64,000 bases of DNA from Chitinophagaceae bacterium (GTDB lineage Bacteria; Bacteroidota; Bacteroidia; Chitinophagales; Chitinophagaceae). The stretch lies in the NCBI GenBank assembly GCA_947451935.1, contig CANGBH010000002.1, positions 34,250 through 98,249 of the forward strand, in the 5' to 3' direction. Made by a program: the position numbers and the translations under genes. The notes beneath the pieces were generated by a model. It worked only from the letters and a program-made list of their open reading frames with translations, ran no database searches and was not told the origin of the DNA. Below, piece after piece: positions 30,913-40,445 of the stretch (position 1 is its first letter; the number at the start of each line of letters is the position of its first letter).

Positions 30913-32460
30913 CTATTGCTTGTTTCTGGCTTTAAAGTGTTCAGATATGACTTCTTGAACAGGTATACCCTTTATTTTGCTTTCTAACCAAGACAAAATA
31001 TCTAGGTACATAAATGATCTGCTTTCACGGGGATTGTCCTTGACCAAGTATAACACTTCATAAAGTCTAGAAAATTCCTTTTTTACCTGGGTTCTATTCA
31101 GTCTAAATGAATTCCGCAAGAAGGCGAAGATTTCCTTTTCCACAGTACTTAGGTTTTGCATTTTAGACATGAATCTAAATACAGAACGAATTTGACTTTC
31201 AAGAATACTATCATTTCCAAGTTCGTAATGAGCAATAAGGTGAAGCAACCTCGCATAACATTGTAGATCTGATCGAAGATCTGCTTTCCAGTGAATGATT
31301 TTATTTAGGTATACAACGGTATTTTCATAATCTGCAGATCCAAAATAAAGACAAGCAATTTTATAGTAGAAAACAAGAGTTCGATGACGATCTAATTGCA
31401 ACTCAAATTCTTTGATTTTGTCTTCGATATATGGGACCAATTTCAACCCTTCACTAAAACTTCCATCTAAAAAATGTTTATTGATTTTAGCTAAATAGAG
31501 GTACACAAATGTCTGTACCCTACTATTGATTGTTGCTGTACCTTCTTTAGATTGATAAAATTCCTCAAAACGTAAAAGTTCAGCATCAAATTTTCTATCA
31601 TTTCTCAACATGAAGTGTGCGCTGATGAGATTATGCATCCCTTTGATGAAATGCTGCGTTTCTGTTTTTATCATTTGCGGTTCCTTCTCAAACAGATCGA
31701 CCCAACGTTGACAATTTTTATAATAGGTTAATAAGTCTTGGAGGATAAACCCATACCAGGCATGACTTTGATATAGATATAATCTTTCGTAAAAACCAGT
31801 AAACTCAGATGCATTAGAAGGAAGCTTTTCTTCAAAAAAACGCTTTATCCTTTCCACATCGTTTTCATCTCTTGCATGCCCAACCCTGATATATAAACCA
31901 TACAATTGGATAGCAAGGTTGCTTAATTTTCCAACCATAGTGAGACGAGAACTCAGATCATCTACTTCAATAGCTAATTCGTTGGCTCGATCATCGAAGC
32001 TTCTAGTAATGTGAAGTGTTTCTATTTTCTTTTCAAAAAACAATGCTTGCACCCAATAGGTTATTTGATTATTGGCATGAGCAAGCTCTTTGATTTTTTG
32101 AAGCAATTTAAGACTTTGGTGATACAACCCTTTATTGTATAAAATTCGTGCAAAATCAAGCTGCTCATGGAGTTGAATATCTATGCTTTGGTCAATCCTT
32201 AATAACCGTAAACTCGTTAGAATTTGTCGATAAAGGTGTGCCTTCAGGTTAGAAAGCTGTTGCTTTTGTATTGAAGGATTTTTACGCAAGATCGATTCTT
32301 CATCATAATGATCTGCATGATCAATCGCATCAAACAATTGTATGATTTTAAGATCATCTGATGCAGCATTTCGGGTCACATAGAGCTTAAAATTGCGCTT
32401 TTCCCCTTTTTCAAGGGTTCTGATGAGCTGAAAAAGTTCGTCGACTGTCCTGTTAGGCAT
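30913..32460 (-). CDS. Uncharacterised alpha-helical (TPR-like) protein
   Basis: 515-aa intact ORF, Leu-rich helical repeats (LLQKIKELAHANNQITYWVQALFFEKKIETLHI...); no catalytic motif recognised. Confidence 0.75.
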   Translation of the reverse strand: MPNRTVDELFQLIRTLEKGEKRNFKLYVTRNAASDDLKIIQLFDAIDHADHYDEESILRKNPSIQKQQLSNLKAHLYRQILTSLRLLRIDQSIDIQLHEQLDFARILYNKGLYHQSLKLLQKIKELAHANNQITYWVQALFFEKKIETLHITRSFDDRANELAIEVDDLSSRLTMVGKLSNLAIQLYGLYIRVGHARDENDVERIKRFFEEKLPSNASEFTGFYERLYLYQSHAWYGFILQDLLTYYKNCQRWVDLFEKEPQMIKTETQHFIKGMHNLISAHFMLRNDRKFDAELLRFEEFYQSKEGTATINSRVQTFVYLYLAKINKHFLDGSFSEGLKLVPYIEDKIKEFELQLDRHRTLVFYYKIACLYFGSADYENTVVYLNKIIHWKADLRSDLQCYARLLHLIAHYELGNDSILESQIRSVFRFMSKMQNLSTVEKEIFAFLRNSFRLNRTQVKKEFSRLYEVLYLVKDNPRESRSFMYLDILSWLESKIKGIPVQEVISEHFKARNKQ

Positions 32461-32628
32461 CGTAGTTAAGTTTCGGCAAAAAGGCCGTATTTACTGCATT
32501 TCAACAGCTTAAATGGCGTTTAGAAAGCGTAAATTACAACGCATTTTGGGGAAAACCGAAAAAATGAAAGGTATAAATTTACATACTGCAAATTTTTGTG
32601 CAGCCAAACCGGTCAATGACAATATAAA

Positions 32629-33795
32629 ATGGCTGAAAATAAAATCTTCATATTTGATACCACATTGCGAGATGGGGAACAAGTACCTGGTTGTAAACTC
32701 AATACAAAGGAAAAAATAGAATTAGCCCTCGCCCTTGAATCACTAGGTGTAGATATTATCGAGGCTGGCTTCCCAATTTCTAGTCCGGGCGACTTTGAAT
32801 CTGTTACTGAAATATCCAAGATCATCAAGAATGCAACAGTATGTGGACTAAGTAGAGCCGTGGAAAAAGATATTGAGGTTGCAGGCGAAGCGTTAAAGTA
32901 TGCGAAAAGAGGACGAATTCATACGGGAATCGGTACATCAGATTCTCATATCAAAAATAAATTCAATAGCAACAGAGAAGAAATTTTGGAACGTGCAGTT
33001 CAAGCAGTAAAATGGGCAAGAAGGTATACCGACGATGTAGAGTTTTATGCAGAGGATGCCGGCAGAACCGAAAATGAATATTTAGCGAAAGTTGTTGAGG
33101 CAGTCATTGCAGCAGGTGCGACAACAGTAAATATTCCAGACACAACTGGCTATTGCCTACCCCATCAATACGGTGAAAAAATTTCTTACCTGATGAACAA
33201 TGTGAAAGATGTTGATAAAGCAGTCATCTCTTGCCATTGTCATAACGATCTAGGGTTAGCTACAGCAAACTCAATAGCTGGTGCTATTGCAGGTGCAAGA
33301 CAAATCGAATGTACCATCAACGGGCTTGGTGAACGGGCTGGAAACACAGCATTAGAAGAAGTGGTGATGGTTCTTAGGCAGCATGCTAACTTAGGTCTAT
33401 ATACTAATATTGATCCAACACAACTAAATCCAATTAGTAGATTAGTTTCTGACACTATGCGTATGCCCGTGCAACCGAATAAAGCAATTGTTGGTGCAAA
33501 CGCTTTCTCTCATTCATCAGGAATTCATCAGGATGGATTTTTGAAAAATGCATTGACTTATGAAATAATTAGACCTGAAGAAGTAGGTGCTGAAAATTCA
33601 AAAATTGTTTTAACAGCACGAAGTGGTCGTTCTGCTCTCGCATATCGATTCAAAAATTTAGGATTTGAATTTAATAGAAATGATATTGATACATTGTATG
33701 ACCAGTTTTTAAAAATGGCGGATACCTTGAAAGAAATTGAGGATGAAAATTTACGTAGGCTAGCAAAACAATATCAAGATTCTTTTATAGCATAA
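32629..33795 (+). CDS. leuA: 2-isopropylmalate synthase lacking the C-terminal regulatory domain
   Basis: [66 protein letters not shown]. Confidence 0.95.
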   Translation: MAENKIFIFDTTLRDGEQVPGCKLNTKEKIELALALESLGVDIIEAGFPISSPGDFESVTEISKIIKNATVCGLSRAVEKDIEVAGEALKYAKRGRIHTGIGTSDSHIKNKFNSNREEILERAVQAVKWARRYTDDVEFYAEDAGRTENEYLAKVVEAVIAAGATTVNIPDTTGYCLPHQYGEKISYLMNNVKDVDKAVISCHCHNDLGLATANSIAGAIAGARQIECTINGLGERAGNTALEEVVMVLRQHANLGLYTNIDPTQLNPISRLVSDTMRMPVQPNKAIVGANAFSHSSGIHQDGFLKNALTYEIIRPEEVGAENSKIVLTARSGRSALAYRFKNLGFEFNRNDIDTLYDQFLKMADTLKEIEDENLRRLAKQYQDSFIA

Positions 33796-33860
33796 TCTTA
33801 ACTCTACTAACCCTACTTCTTTTTTAATAAAGCAAATAAAGATCAACTAAATAACTTGTC

Positions 33861-35540
33861 ATGAATGAATTGAATAAATACAGCAAAACCATAACTCAAG
33901 ATCCTACACAACCTGCTGCACAAGCCATGTTTTATGGCATTGGTCTTACAGACGAGGATCTAGCTAAAGCACAAGTAGGTGTTGCTAGTATGGGGTATGA
34001 TGGGAACACATGCAATATGCACTTGAATGACTTATCGGCTATCATTAAAAAAAGCATTTGGGAAAATGATCTTGTTGGACTTACTTTTCACACCATTGGT
34101 GTAAGTGATGGGATGTCTAATGGTACTGATGGTATGCGTTACTCATTAGTTAGTCGTGATGTTATTGCCGATTCAATCGAAACTGTTTGTGGTGCACAAT
34201 ACTATGATGGCTTGATTGCAGTACCGGGATGCGATAAAAATATGCCAGGATCCATTATGGCTATGGGACGATTAAATAGACCTTCTATTATGGTTTATGG
34301 AGGCACTATTGCCCCTGGACATTATAAAGGAGAAGACTTAAATATTGTATCTGCATTCGAAGCATTAGGTAAAAAAATTGCTGGAGAATTGGATGAAGCA
34401 GACTTTAAAGGAATCGTTATGCATTCTTGTCCGGGTGCAGGGGCATGTGGTGGAATGTATACCGCTAATACCATGTCTTCTGCCATAGAAGCATTAGGAA
34501 TGAGTCTACCCTATTCATCATCAAACCCGGCATTAAGTGACGCTAAAAAAAGTGAATGTATAGAGGCCGGAAAAGCAATTCGTGTTTTACTTGAAAAAGA
34601 CATCAAACCTTCTGATATCATGACCAAAAAGGCATTTGAAAATGCCCTTACCGTTGTGGTTACACTTGGTGGTTCAACCAATGCTGTTCTTCATCTTATT
34701 GCGATGGCGCATAGTGTTGGCCTGACCCTTACACAAGATGATGTTCAAGCCACTAGCGATAAAATTCCAGTCATTGCAGATTTCAAGCCTAGTGGTAAAT
34801 ACCTCATGGAAGATTTACATAATATTGGCGGAATTCCAATGGTGCTTAAATACCTCCTATCAAAAGGATTAATTCATGGAGATTGCATGACGGTTACTGG
34901 AAAAACAATGGCTGAAAATTTAGCTTCTGTTCCTGACATTGAATTTGAAAAACAACAAATCATCCGCCCGATTGAAAATCCGTTTAAGGCAACAGGACAC
35001 TTGCAAATCCTTTACGGAAATATTGCTCAAGGTGGAAGTGTTGCAAAGATCAGCGGTAAAGAAGGTGAAAAATTTGTTGGCCCAGCCAAAGTTTTTAATG
35101 GCGAAAAAGAACTTATTGAAGGCATCAGCAGTGGCCGTGTAAAAAAAGGTGATGTTGTTGTTATCAGATATGTTGGTCCACGTGGAGCACCAGGTATGCC
35201 TGAGATGTTGAAACCAACTTCAGCAATCATTGGTGCAGGACTAGGCAAGGATGTTGCCTTGATTACAGATGGCAGATTCAGTGGTGGTACTCATGGATTT
35301 GTTGTAGGACATATCACGCCTGAATCCTTTGATGGCGGTAATATTTCTTTGATTGTTGATGGCGATACGATTGAGATTGACGCCTCCGCAAACACATTAA
35401 ATGTTATGCTTTCTGAAGAGGTACTAAGCGAAAGAAGAAAAAATTGGAAACAACCACCTTTAGCTGCTACAAAAGGTATTTTATATAAATATGCAAAGTA
35501 TGTAACCACGGCAGCAGAGGGTTGTGTAACTGATAAATAA
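33861..35540 (+). CDS. ilvD: Dihydroxy-acid dehydratase
   Basis: [76 protein letters not shown]. Confidence 0.98.
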   Translation: MNELNKYSKTITQDPTQPAAQAMFYGIGLTDEDLAKAQVGVASMGYDGNTCNMHLNDLSAIIKKSIWENDLVGLTFHTIGVSDGMSNGTDGMRYSLVSRDVIADSIETVCGAQYYDGLIAVPGCDKNMPGSIMAMGRLNRPSIMVYGGTIAPGHYKGEDLNIVSAFEALGKKIAGELDEADFKGIVMHSCPGAGACGGMYTANTMSSAIEALGMSLPYSSSNPALSDAKKSECIEAGKAIRVLLEKDIKPSDIMTKKAFENALTVVVTLGGSTNAVLHLIAMAHSVGLTLTQDDVQATSDKIPVIADFKPSGKYLMEDLHNIGGIPMVLKYLLSKGLIHGDCMTVTGKTMAENLASVPDIEFEKQQIIRPIENPFKATGHLQILYGNIAQGGSVAKISGKEGEKFVGPAKVFNGEKELIEGISSGRVKKGDVVVIRYVGPRGAPGMPEMLKPTSAIIGAGLGKDVALITDGRFSGGTHGFVVGHITPESFDGGNISLIVDGDTIEIDASANTLNVMLSEEVLSERRKNWKQPPLAATKGILYKYAKYVTTAAEGCVTDK

Positions 35541-35550
35541 TATTTAGTCT

Positions 35551-37287
35551 ATGCAAACAGAATCTATCCAAGACCAAAAAACGACTGATCAGGAATCAAT
35601 TGACATTACCGGAAGCGAAGCCGTATTAAAGGCATTGATTGCAGAAAATGTTGATATAATATTTGGATATCCAGGAGGTGCAATTATGCCCATCTATGAT
35701 GCATTGTATGACTACAATGATAAATTGGAGCATATCCTTGTTAGACATGAACAAGGAGGTATACATGCCGGACAAGGCTATGCACGATCTTCTGGCAAAG
35801 TGGGTGTTGTGTTTGCAACCAGTGGACCTGGTGCAACAAATCTTGTTACGGGTTTAGCCGATGCAATGATTGATTCTACCCCATTGGTTTGTATCACTGG
35901 ACAAGTATTTGCGCATTTATTAGGCACTGATGCCTTTCAAGAAACTGACGTTATTAATATAACTACGCCAGTCACTAAATGGAATCATCAAATTACCGAT
36001 GCCAATGAGATTCCTAGTGTACTTGCAAAAGCATTCTACATTGCAAAAAGTGGAAGACCTGGTCCTGTATTGATTGATATTTCAAAAAATGCACAGATTC
36101 AAAAATTTAACTATACAGGCTACACATACTGTAATCACATACGCAGTTACAGACCAAAACCAAATATTAGAAAAGAATATATTGAGGCGGCGGCTGAGAT
36201 GATAAATAAAGCAGAGCGACCATTTGTGATTTTTGGACAAGGAGTAATTCTAGGTGAAGCAGAAGCAGAATTTAAAGCGTTTATTGAAAAAGGTGGACTA
36301 CCTGCTGCATGGACTATACTGGGATTGAGTGCTCTTGAAACCGATCACCCACTAAATGTGGGCATGCTCGGAATGCATGGAAACTATGGTCCCAATGTAC
36401 TTACCAATGAATGTGACGTATTGATTGCTGTAGGGATGAGATTCGATGATCGAGTAACGGGAAGACTAGACAGATATGCGAAGCAAGCCAAAGTGATCCA
36501 TCTAGATATTGATCCATCTGAAATTGATAAAAACATCAAAGCCGATATTCCAGTTTGGGGTGATTGCAAAGAAACACTTCCCATGATTACAGAATTGATT
36601 GATTTGAAACAACATGATAGTTGGACAAATAAGTTCAAGGATTGTAATGAAAAGGAGATAGAAGCTGTTATATATGATGAGATGCATCCAACATCTGAAC
36701 ATATGACTATGGGTGAAGTAATTGATCAATTAAATGAAATCACCAAAGGAAATGCAATTATAGTAACGGATGTTGGCCAACATCAGATGGTAGCATGTCG
36801 TTATGCAAAATTCAATCAGTCAAAAAGTAATATCACCTCTGGAGGCCTTGGTACCATGGGGTTTGCATTACCTGCAGCTATTGGTGCTAAGTATGGCGCT
36901 CCTGAAAGGACTGTTGTGGCAATAATTGGAGATGGTGGAATACAGATGACGATTCAAGAACTTGGAACCATCATGCAAAACAATGTCAATGTAAAAATAT
37001 TGATCTTGAACAACAGATTTCTAGGCATGGTAAGGCAATGGCAACAGTTGTTTAACGACAAACGATATTCATTTGTAAATATTGAGAGCCCTGATTATGT
37101 TGCTGTTGCAAAAGGTTATCGTATAGAAGGCAATTCAATTTCAAAAAGGGAAGACCTAAAACAATCACTAACAAAAATGATCGAGCATAATGGAGCATAC
37201 CTACTTGAAGTATTTGTTGGTAAAGAAAACAATGTATTCCCAATGGTGCCTCAAGGATGTGGCGTTTCAGAGATTCGTTTAAAATAA
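35551..37287 (+). CDS. ilvB: Acetolactate synthase large subunit
   Basis: FGYPGGAIMPIYDAL, RHEQGGIHAGQGYARSSGKVGVVFATSGPGATNLVTGLADA, TPP-binding GDGGIQMTIQELGTIMQNNVNVKILILNN. Confidence 0.98.
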   Translation: MQTESIQDQKTTDQESIDITGSEAVLKALIAENVDIIFGYPGGAIMPIYDALYDYNDKLEHILVRHEQGGIHAGQGYARSSGKVGVVFATSGPGATNLVTGLADAMIDSTPLVCITGQVFAHLLGTDAFQETDVINITTPVTKWNHQITDANEIPSVLAKAFYIAKSGRPGPVLIDISKNAQIQKFNYTGYTYCNHIRSYRPKPNIRKEYIEAAAEMINKAERPFVIFGQGVILGEAEAEFKAFIEKGGLPAAWTILGLSALETDHPLNVGMLGMHGNYGPNVLTNECDVLIAVGMRFDDRVTGRLDRYAKQAKVIHLDIDPSEIDKNIKADIPVWGDCKETLPMITELIDLKQHDSWTNKFKDCNEKEIEAVIYDEMHPTSEHMTMGEVIDQLNEITKGNAIIVTDVGQHQMVACRYAKFNQSKSNITSGGLGTMGFALPAAIGAKYGAPERTVVAIIGDGGIQMTIQELGTIMQNNVNVKILILNNRFLGMVRQWQQLFNDKRYSFVNIESPDYVAVAKGYRIEGNSISKREDLKQSLTKMIEHNGAYLLEVFVGKENNVFPMVPQGCGVSEIRLK

Positions 37288-37293
37288 AGTAAC

Positions 37294-37881
37294 ATGAAAC
37301 AAGAATTTACGATAACCATCTATACAGAAAATCAGGTAGGCCTACTAAATAGGATTGCTATCATTTTCTCTCGTAGAAAAATTAATATCGAAAGCCTAAA
37401 TACCTCTCCTTCTGAAGTAGAAGGAATACATCGGTTTACCATTGTCATTGATGAGACAGAAGAAGTAGTGAGAAAGGTGGTACGCCAAATTGAAAAACAA
37501 GTAGATGTGCTTAAAGCCTACTTTAATACAAATGACGAAATTATTTGGCAAGAGTTAGCTTTGTACAAAGTACCCACAGATACCATTGCCGAAAAAGCAA
37601 AGGTAGAGCGTTTACTTAGGGCTTATGGCGCTCGTGCAGTGGTGATTAGGAAGGATTATACTATTTTTGAGACCACAGGGCAACGTGAAGAAACTGATAC
37701 CCTACTTAATGTACTTGGTCCATTTGGCTTAATTGAATTTGTTCGAAGTGCAAGAGTGGCTATCATTAAGGACAGTAAAGGATTCTATGAAAAGCTTAAA
37801 GAATTTGAACAATCAAAACCAGTAACTCGAATCGATAGCATTAATCGATCAAGAATAGAAGAAGAAACTATAGATTTATAA
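37294..37881 (+). CDS. ilvN: Acetolactate synthase small subunit
   Basis: ACT domain EFTITIYTENQVGLLNRIAIIFSRRKINIESLNTSPSE; 7 bp after ilvB. Confidence 0.95.
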   Translation: MKQEFTITIYTENQVGLLNRIAIIFSRRKINIESLNTSPSEVEGIHRFTIVIDETEEVVRKVVRQIEKQVDVLKAYFNTNDEIIWQELALYKVPTDTIAEKAKVERLLRAYGARAVVIRKDYTIFETTGQREETDTLLNVLGPFGLIEFVRSARVAIIKDSKGFYEKLKEFEQSKPVTRIDSINRSRIEEETIDL

Positions 37882-37923
37882 ATAAAACCCAATTCAAACA
37901 AAAAACAACTAAACAATCAAGTT

Positions 37924-38976
37924 ATGGCAAAATTAAATTTTGGCGGTGTTGAAGAAAATGTAGTTACTCGTGAGGAATTCCCTTTGGCAAAGGCACAGGA
38001 AGTGTTGAAAAATGAAGTAGTAGCCGTTATCGGATATGGCGTACAGGGCCCTGGACAAGCACTTAACCAAAAAGAAAATGGTGTAAATGTTATTGTCGGA
38101 CAACGTAAAAATTCAAAATCTTGGGATAAGGCAGTGCAAGATGGTTTTGTTCCTGGCGAATCACTTTTTGAAATAGAAGAAGCTTTAGAAAGAGGTACTA
38201 TCATTTGCTATCTATTGAGTGATGCTGCACAAATTGCATTATGGCCAACAGTGAAGAAGCATCTTACCCCTGGTAAAGCATTGTATTTTTCACATGGTTT
38301 CGGAATTACGTATAAAGAACAAACTGGCATTATTCCTCCGACAGATGTAGATGTATTTCTAGTTGCACCTAAAGGTTCTGGTACTTCATTAAGAAGAATG
38401 TTCTTACAAGGTAGAGGATTGAACTCTAGTTTTGCTATCTTCCAAGATGCCACTGGAAAAGCGTATGACAGAGTTGTTGCATTAGGAATTGCTATTGGTA
38501 GCGGATATTTATTCGAAACCAATTTCAAAAAAGAAGTATTCAGTGACTTGACTGGAGAAAGAGGTACGTTAATGGGTGCCATTCAAGGAATTTTTGCTGC
38601 CCAATACCAAGTTCTTCGTGAAAGAGGACATACCCCTTCAGAGGCATTCAATGAAACTGTTGAAGAATTAACACAATCATTGATGCCATTGGTTGCAGAG
38701 AATGGAATGGATTGGATGTATGCAAACTGTTCAACTACTGCTCAACGTGGTGCACTTGATTGGTGGAAAAAATTTAGAGATGCAACATTACCTGTATTCA
38801 ATGACTTGTATGATAGCGTTTCAACTGGCAAAGAGAGTCAACGCAGTATTGACAGTAATTCACAATCAGATTATCGTGAAAAACTCGACCTTGAACTTAA
38901 AGAATTAAGAGATAGCGAAATGTGGCAGTCTGGCAAAACCGTAAGAAGCCTTCGCCCAGAAAATCAAGCTAAATAG
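37924..38976 (+). CDS. ilvC: Ketol-acid reductoisomerase, fungal/mitochondrial Ilv5-like
   Basis: VAVIGYGVQGPGQALNQKENGVNVIVGQRK, LYFSHGFGITYKEQ, GERGTLMGAIQGIFAAQYQVLRERGHTPSEAFNETVEELTQSLMPL, C-terminal SLRPENQ. Confidence 0.95.
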   Translation: MAKLNFGGVEENVVTREEFPLAKAQEVLKNEVVAVIGYGVQGPGQALNQKENGVNVIVGQRKNSKSWDKAVQDGFVPGESLFEIEEALERGTIICYLLSDAAQIALWPTVKKHLTPGKALYFSHGFGITYKEQTGIIPPTDVDVFLVAPKGSGTSLRRMFLQGRGLNSSFAIFQDATGKAYDRVVALGIAIGSGYLFETNFKKEVFSDLTGERGTLMGAIQGIFAAQYQVLRERGHTPSEAFNETVEELTQSLMPLVAENGMDWMYANCSTTAQRGALDWWKKFRDATLPVFNDLYDSVSTGKESQRSIDSNSQSDYREKLDLELKELRDSEMWQSGKTVRSLRPENQAK

Positions 38977-38996
38977 TCTTTTAGTTAAGTACTTTT

Positions 38997-39029
38997 TAAA
39001 AGAGCAGGTATTCCCTGCTCTTTTTTTTA
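38997..39029 (+). terminator. Intrinsic terminator of the leuA-ilvDBNC operon
   Basis: AAAAGAGCAGG-TATT-CCCTGCTCTTTT with T run. Confidence 0.87.
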
Positions 39030-39117
39030 ATAAACCTCAAGTAGATCCAGGTAGAATAAAATGCCATTTGATTTAGATAAGTATTCAAAGAGCATTGAAG
39101 AATTGGAATCGCTATGC

Positions 39118-39125
39118 TATATTTG
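39118..39125 (+). promoter_or_regulatory. Candidate -7 promoter element for sucC
   Basis: TATATTTG matches TAnnTTTG, 18 nt before the ATG at 39144. Confidence 0.45.
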
Positions 39126-39143
39126 CATAAATATTTTTAGATT

Positions 39144-40355
39144 ATGAATCTTCACGAATACCAGGCAAAAGAGTTACTCAAAAAATACAATGTTCCCGTT
39201 CAAGAAGGTGTTGCTTGCAGCAGCGTTGATGAGGCGTTAGCCGCTTATGAGCAGATTAAGGAAAAGTCTGGCAGCAAATTTGCAGTTGTGAAAGCACAGA
39301 TTCATGCTGGAGGAAGAGGAAAAGGTGTTGTTAATGAGACTGGCATAAATGGAGTTAAGGTTGGAAAAAGCAACGACGATATTAAAGAGTTTGCTGAAAA
39401 AATATTAGGTGGCACCTTAGTGACAATTCAAACTGGACCAGCAGGAAAACTAGTAAATAAAATACTAGTAGCTCAGGATATGTATTACGACGGACCATCA
39501 GAAAGAAAAGAATTTTATTTGTCCATTTTACTCGATAGAACAAATGGCCAAAATGTAATCATGTACAGTACAGAGGGTGGAATGAACATCGAGGATGTTG
39601 CACATGATACACCAGAAAAAATACACAAAGAATTGGTTCACCCTGCAGGTGGCTTACTTCCTTTTCAAGCTAGAAAGATTGCATTTAACCTAGGTTTATC
39701 AGGTGAAGCATTCAAAAATATGGTCAAGTTTGTTACAAACTTATACAATGCATTTGTTGGACTTGACTGTTCTATGGTTGAAATCAATCCCCTATTCAAA
39801 GCGTCTGATGATAAAATCATAGCAGTAGATTGCAAAATGAATCTAGATGAAAATGCACTATACAGACATCCAGATCTTTTGGCTATGAGGGATATTTCTG
39901 AAGAAGATCCTACCGAGGTTGAAGCTGGACAATTCAATTTGAATTTTGTAAAATTAGATGGCAATGTTGGTTGCATGGTAAATGGTGCGGGGTTAGCGAT
40001 GGCAACAATGGATATGATTAAACTAAGTGGTGGCGAACCAGCAAACTTCCTTGACGTAGGTGGAACGGCTAATGCACAAACCGTAGAAGCTGGTTTCAAA
40101 ATCATCATGAAAGATCCAAATGTAAAGGCAATTTTGATTAATATTTTTGGGGGAATTGTTCGTTGCGATCGAGTAGCTTCAGGAGTTATTGAAGCGTATA
40201 AAAATCTAGGCAACATAAATATTCCGATCATCGTTAGACTTCAAGGAACCAATGCTACTGAAGCTAAACGATTGATTGATGAAAGCGGTTTAAAAGTTCA
40301 AAGTGCCATTCAATTAAGTGAAGCGGCAGCGCTTGTAAAACAAGCTGTTGCATAA
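39144..40355 (+). CDS. sucC: Succinyl-CoA synthetase (ADP-forming) beta subunit
   Basis: MNLHEYQAKELLKKYNVPVQEG, KAQIHAGGRGKGV, FLDVGGTANAQTVEAGFKII, NIFGGIVRCDRVA. Confidence 0.97.
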   Translation: MNLHEYQAKELLKKYNVPVQEGVACSSVDEALAAYEQIKEKSGSKFAVVKAQIHAGGRGKGVVNETGINGVKVGKSNDDIKEFAEKILGGTLVTIQTGPAGKLVNKILVAQDMYYDGPSERKEFYLSILLDRTNGQNVIMYSTEGGMNIEDVAHDTPEKIHKELVHPAGGLLPFQARKIAFNLGLSGEAFKNMVKFVTNLYNAFVGLDCSMVEINPLFKASDDKIIAVDCKMNLDENALYRHPDLLAMRDISEEDPTEVEAGQFNLNFVKLDGNVGCMVNGAGLAMATMDMIKLSGGEPANFLDVGGTANAQTVEAGFKIIMKDPNVKAILINIFGGIVRCDRVASGVIEAYKNLGNINIPIIVRLQGTNATEAKRLIDESGLKVQSAIQLSEAAALVKQAVA

Positions 40356-40373
40356 AACATAAAAGTACACATA

Positions 40374-40403
40374 GAAAAAGGACAAATATTTGTCCTTTTT
40401 TTT
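40374..40403 (+). terminator. Intrinsic terminator after sucC
   Basis: AAAAAGGACAAATATTTGTCCTTTTT followed by T run. Confidence 0.85.
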
Positions 40404-40445
40404 TATCATTAAAATAGAAAAGTTTCAAATAGTCAATTTTAAGAT

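Noticed and set aside
39665-40231. 188-aa antisense ORF inside sucC
   Set aside because: Mirror of a conserved coding gene's codon pattern; no recognisable domain, no own signals. Same reasoning for 4212..4655, 1048..1329, 38208..38582, 27000..27299 and other antisense ORFs.
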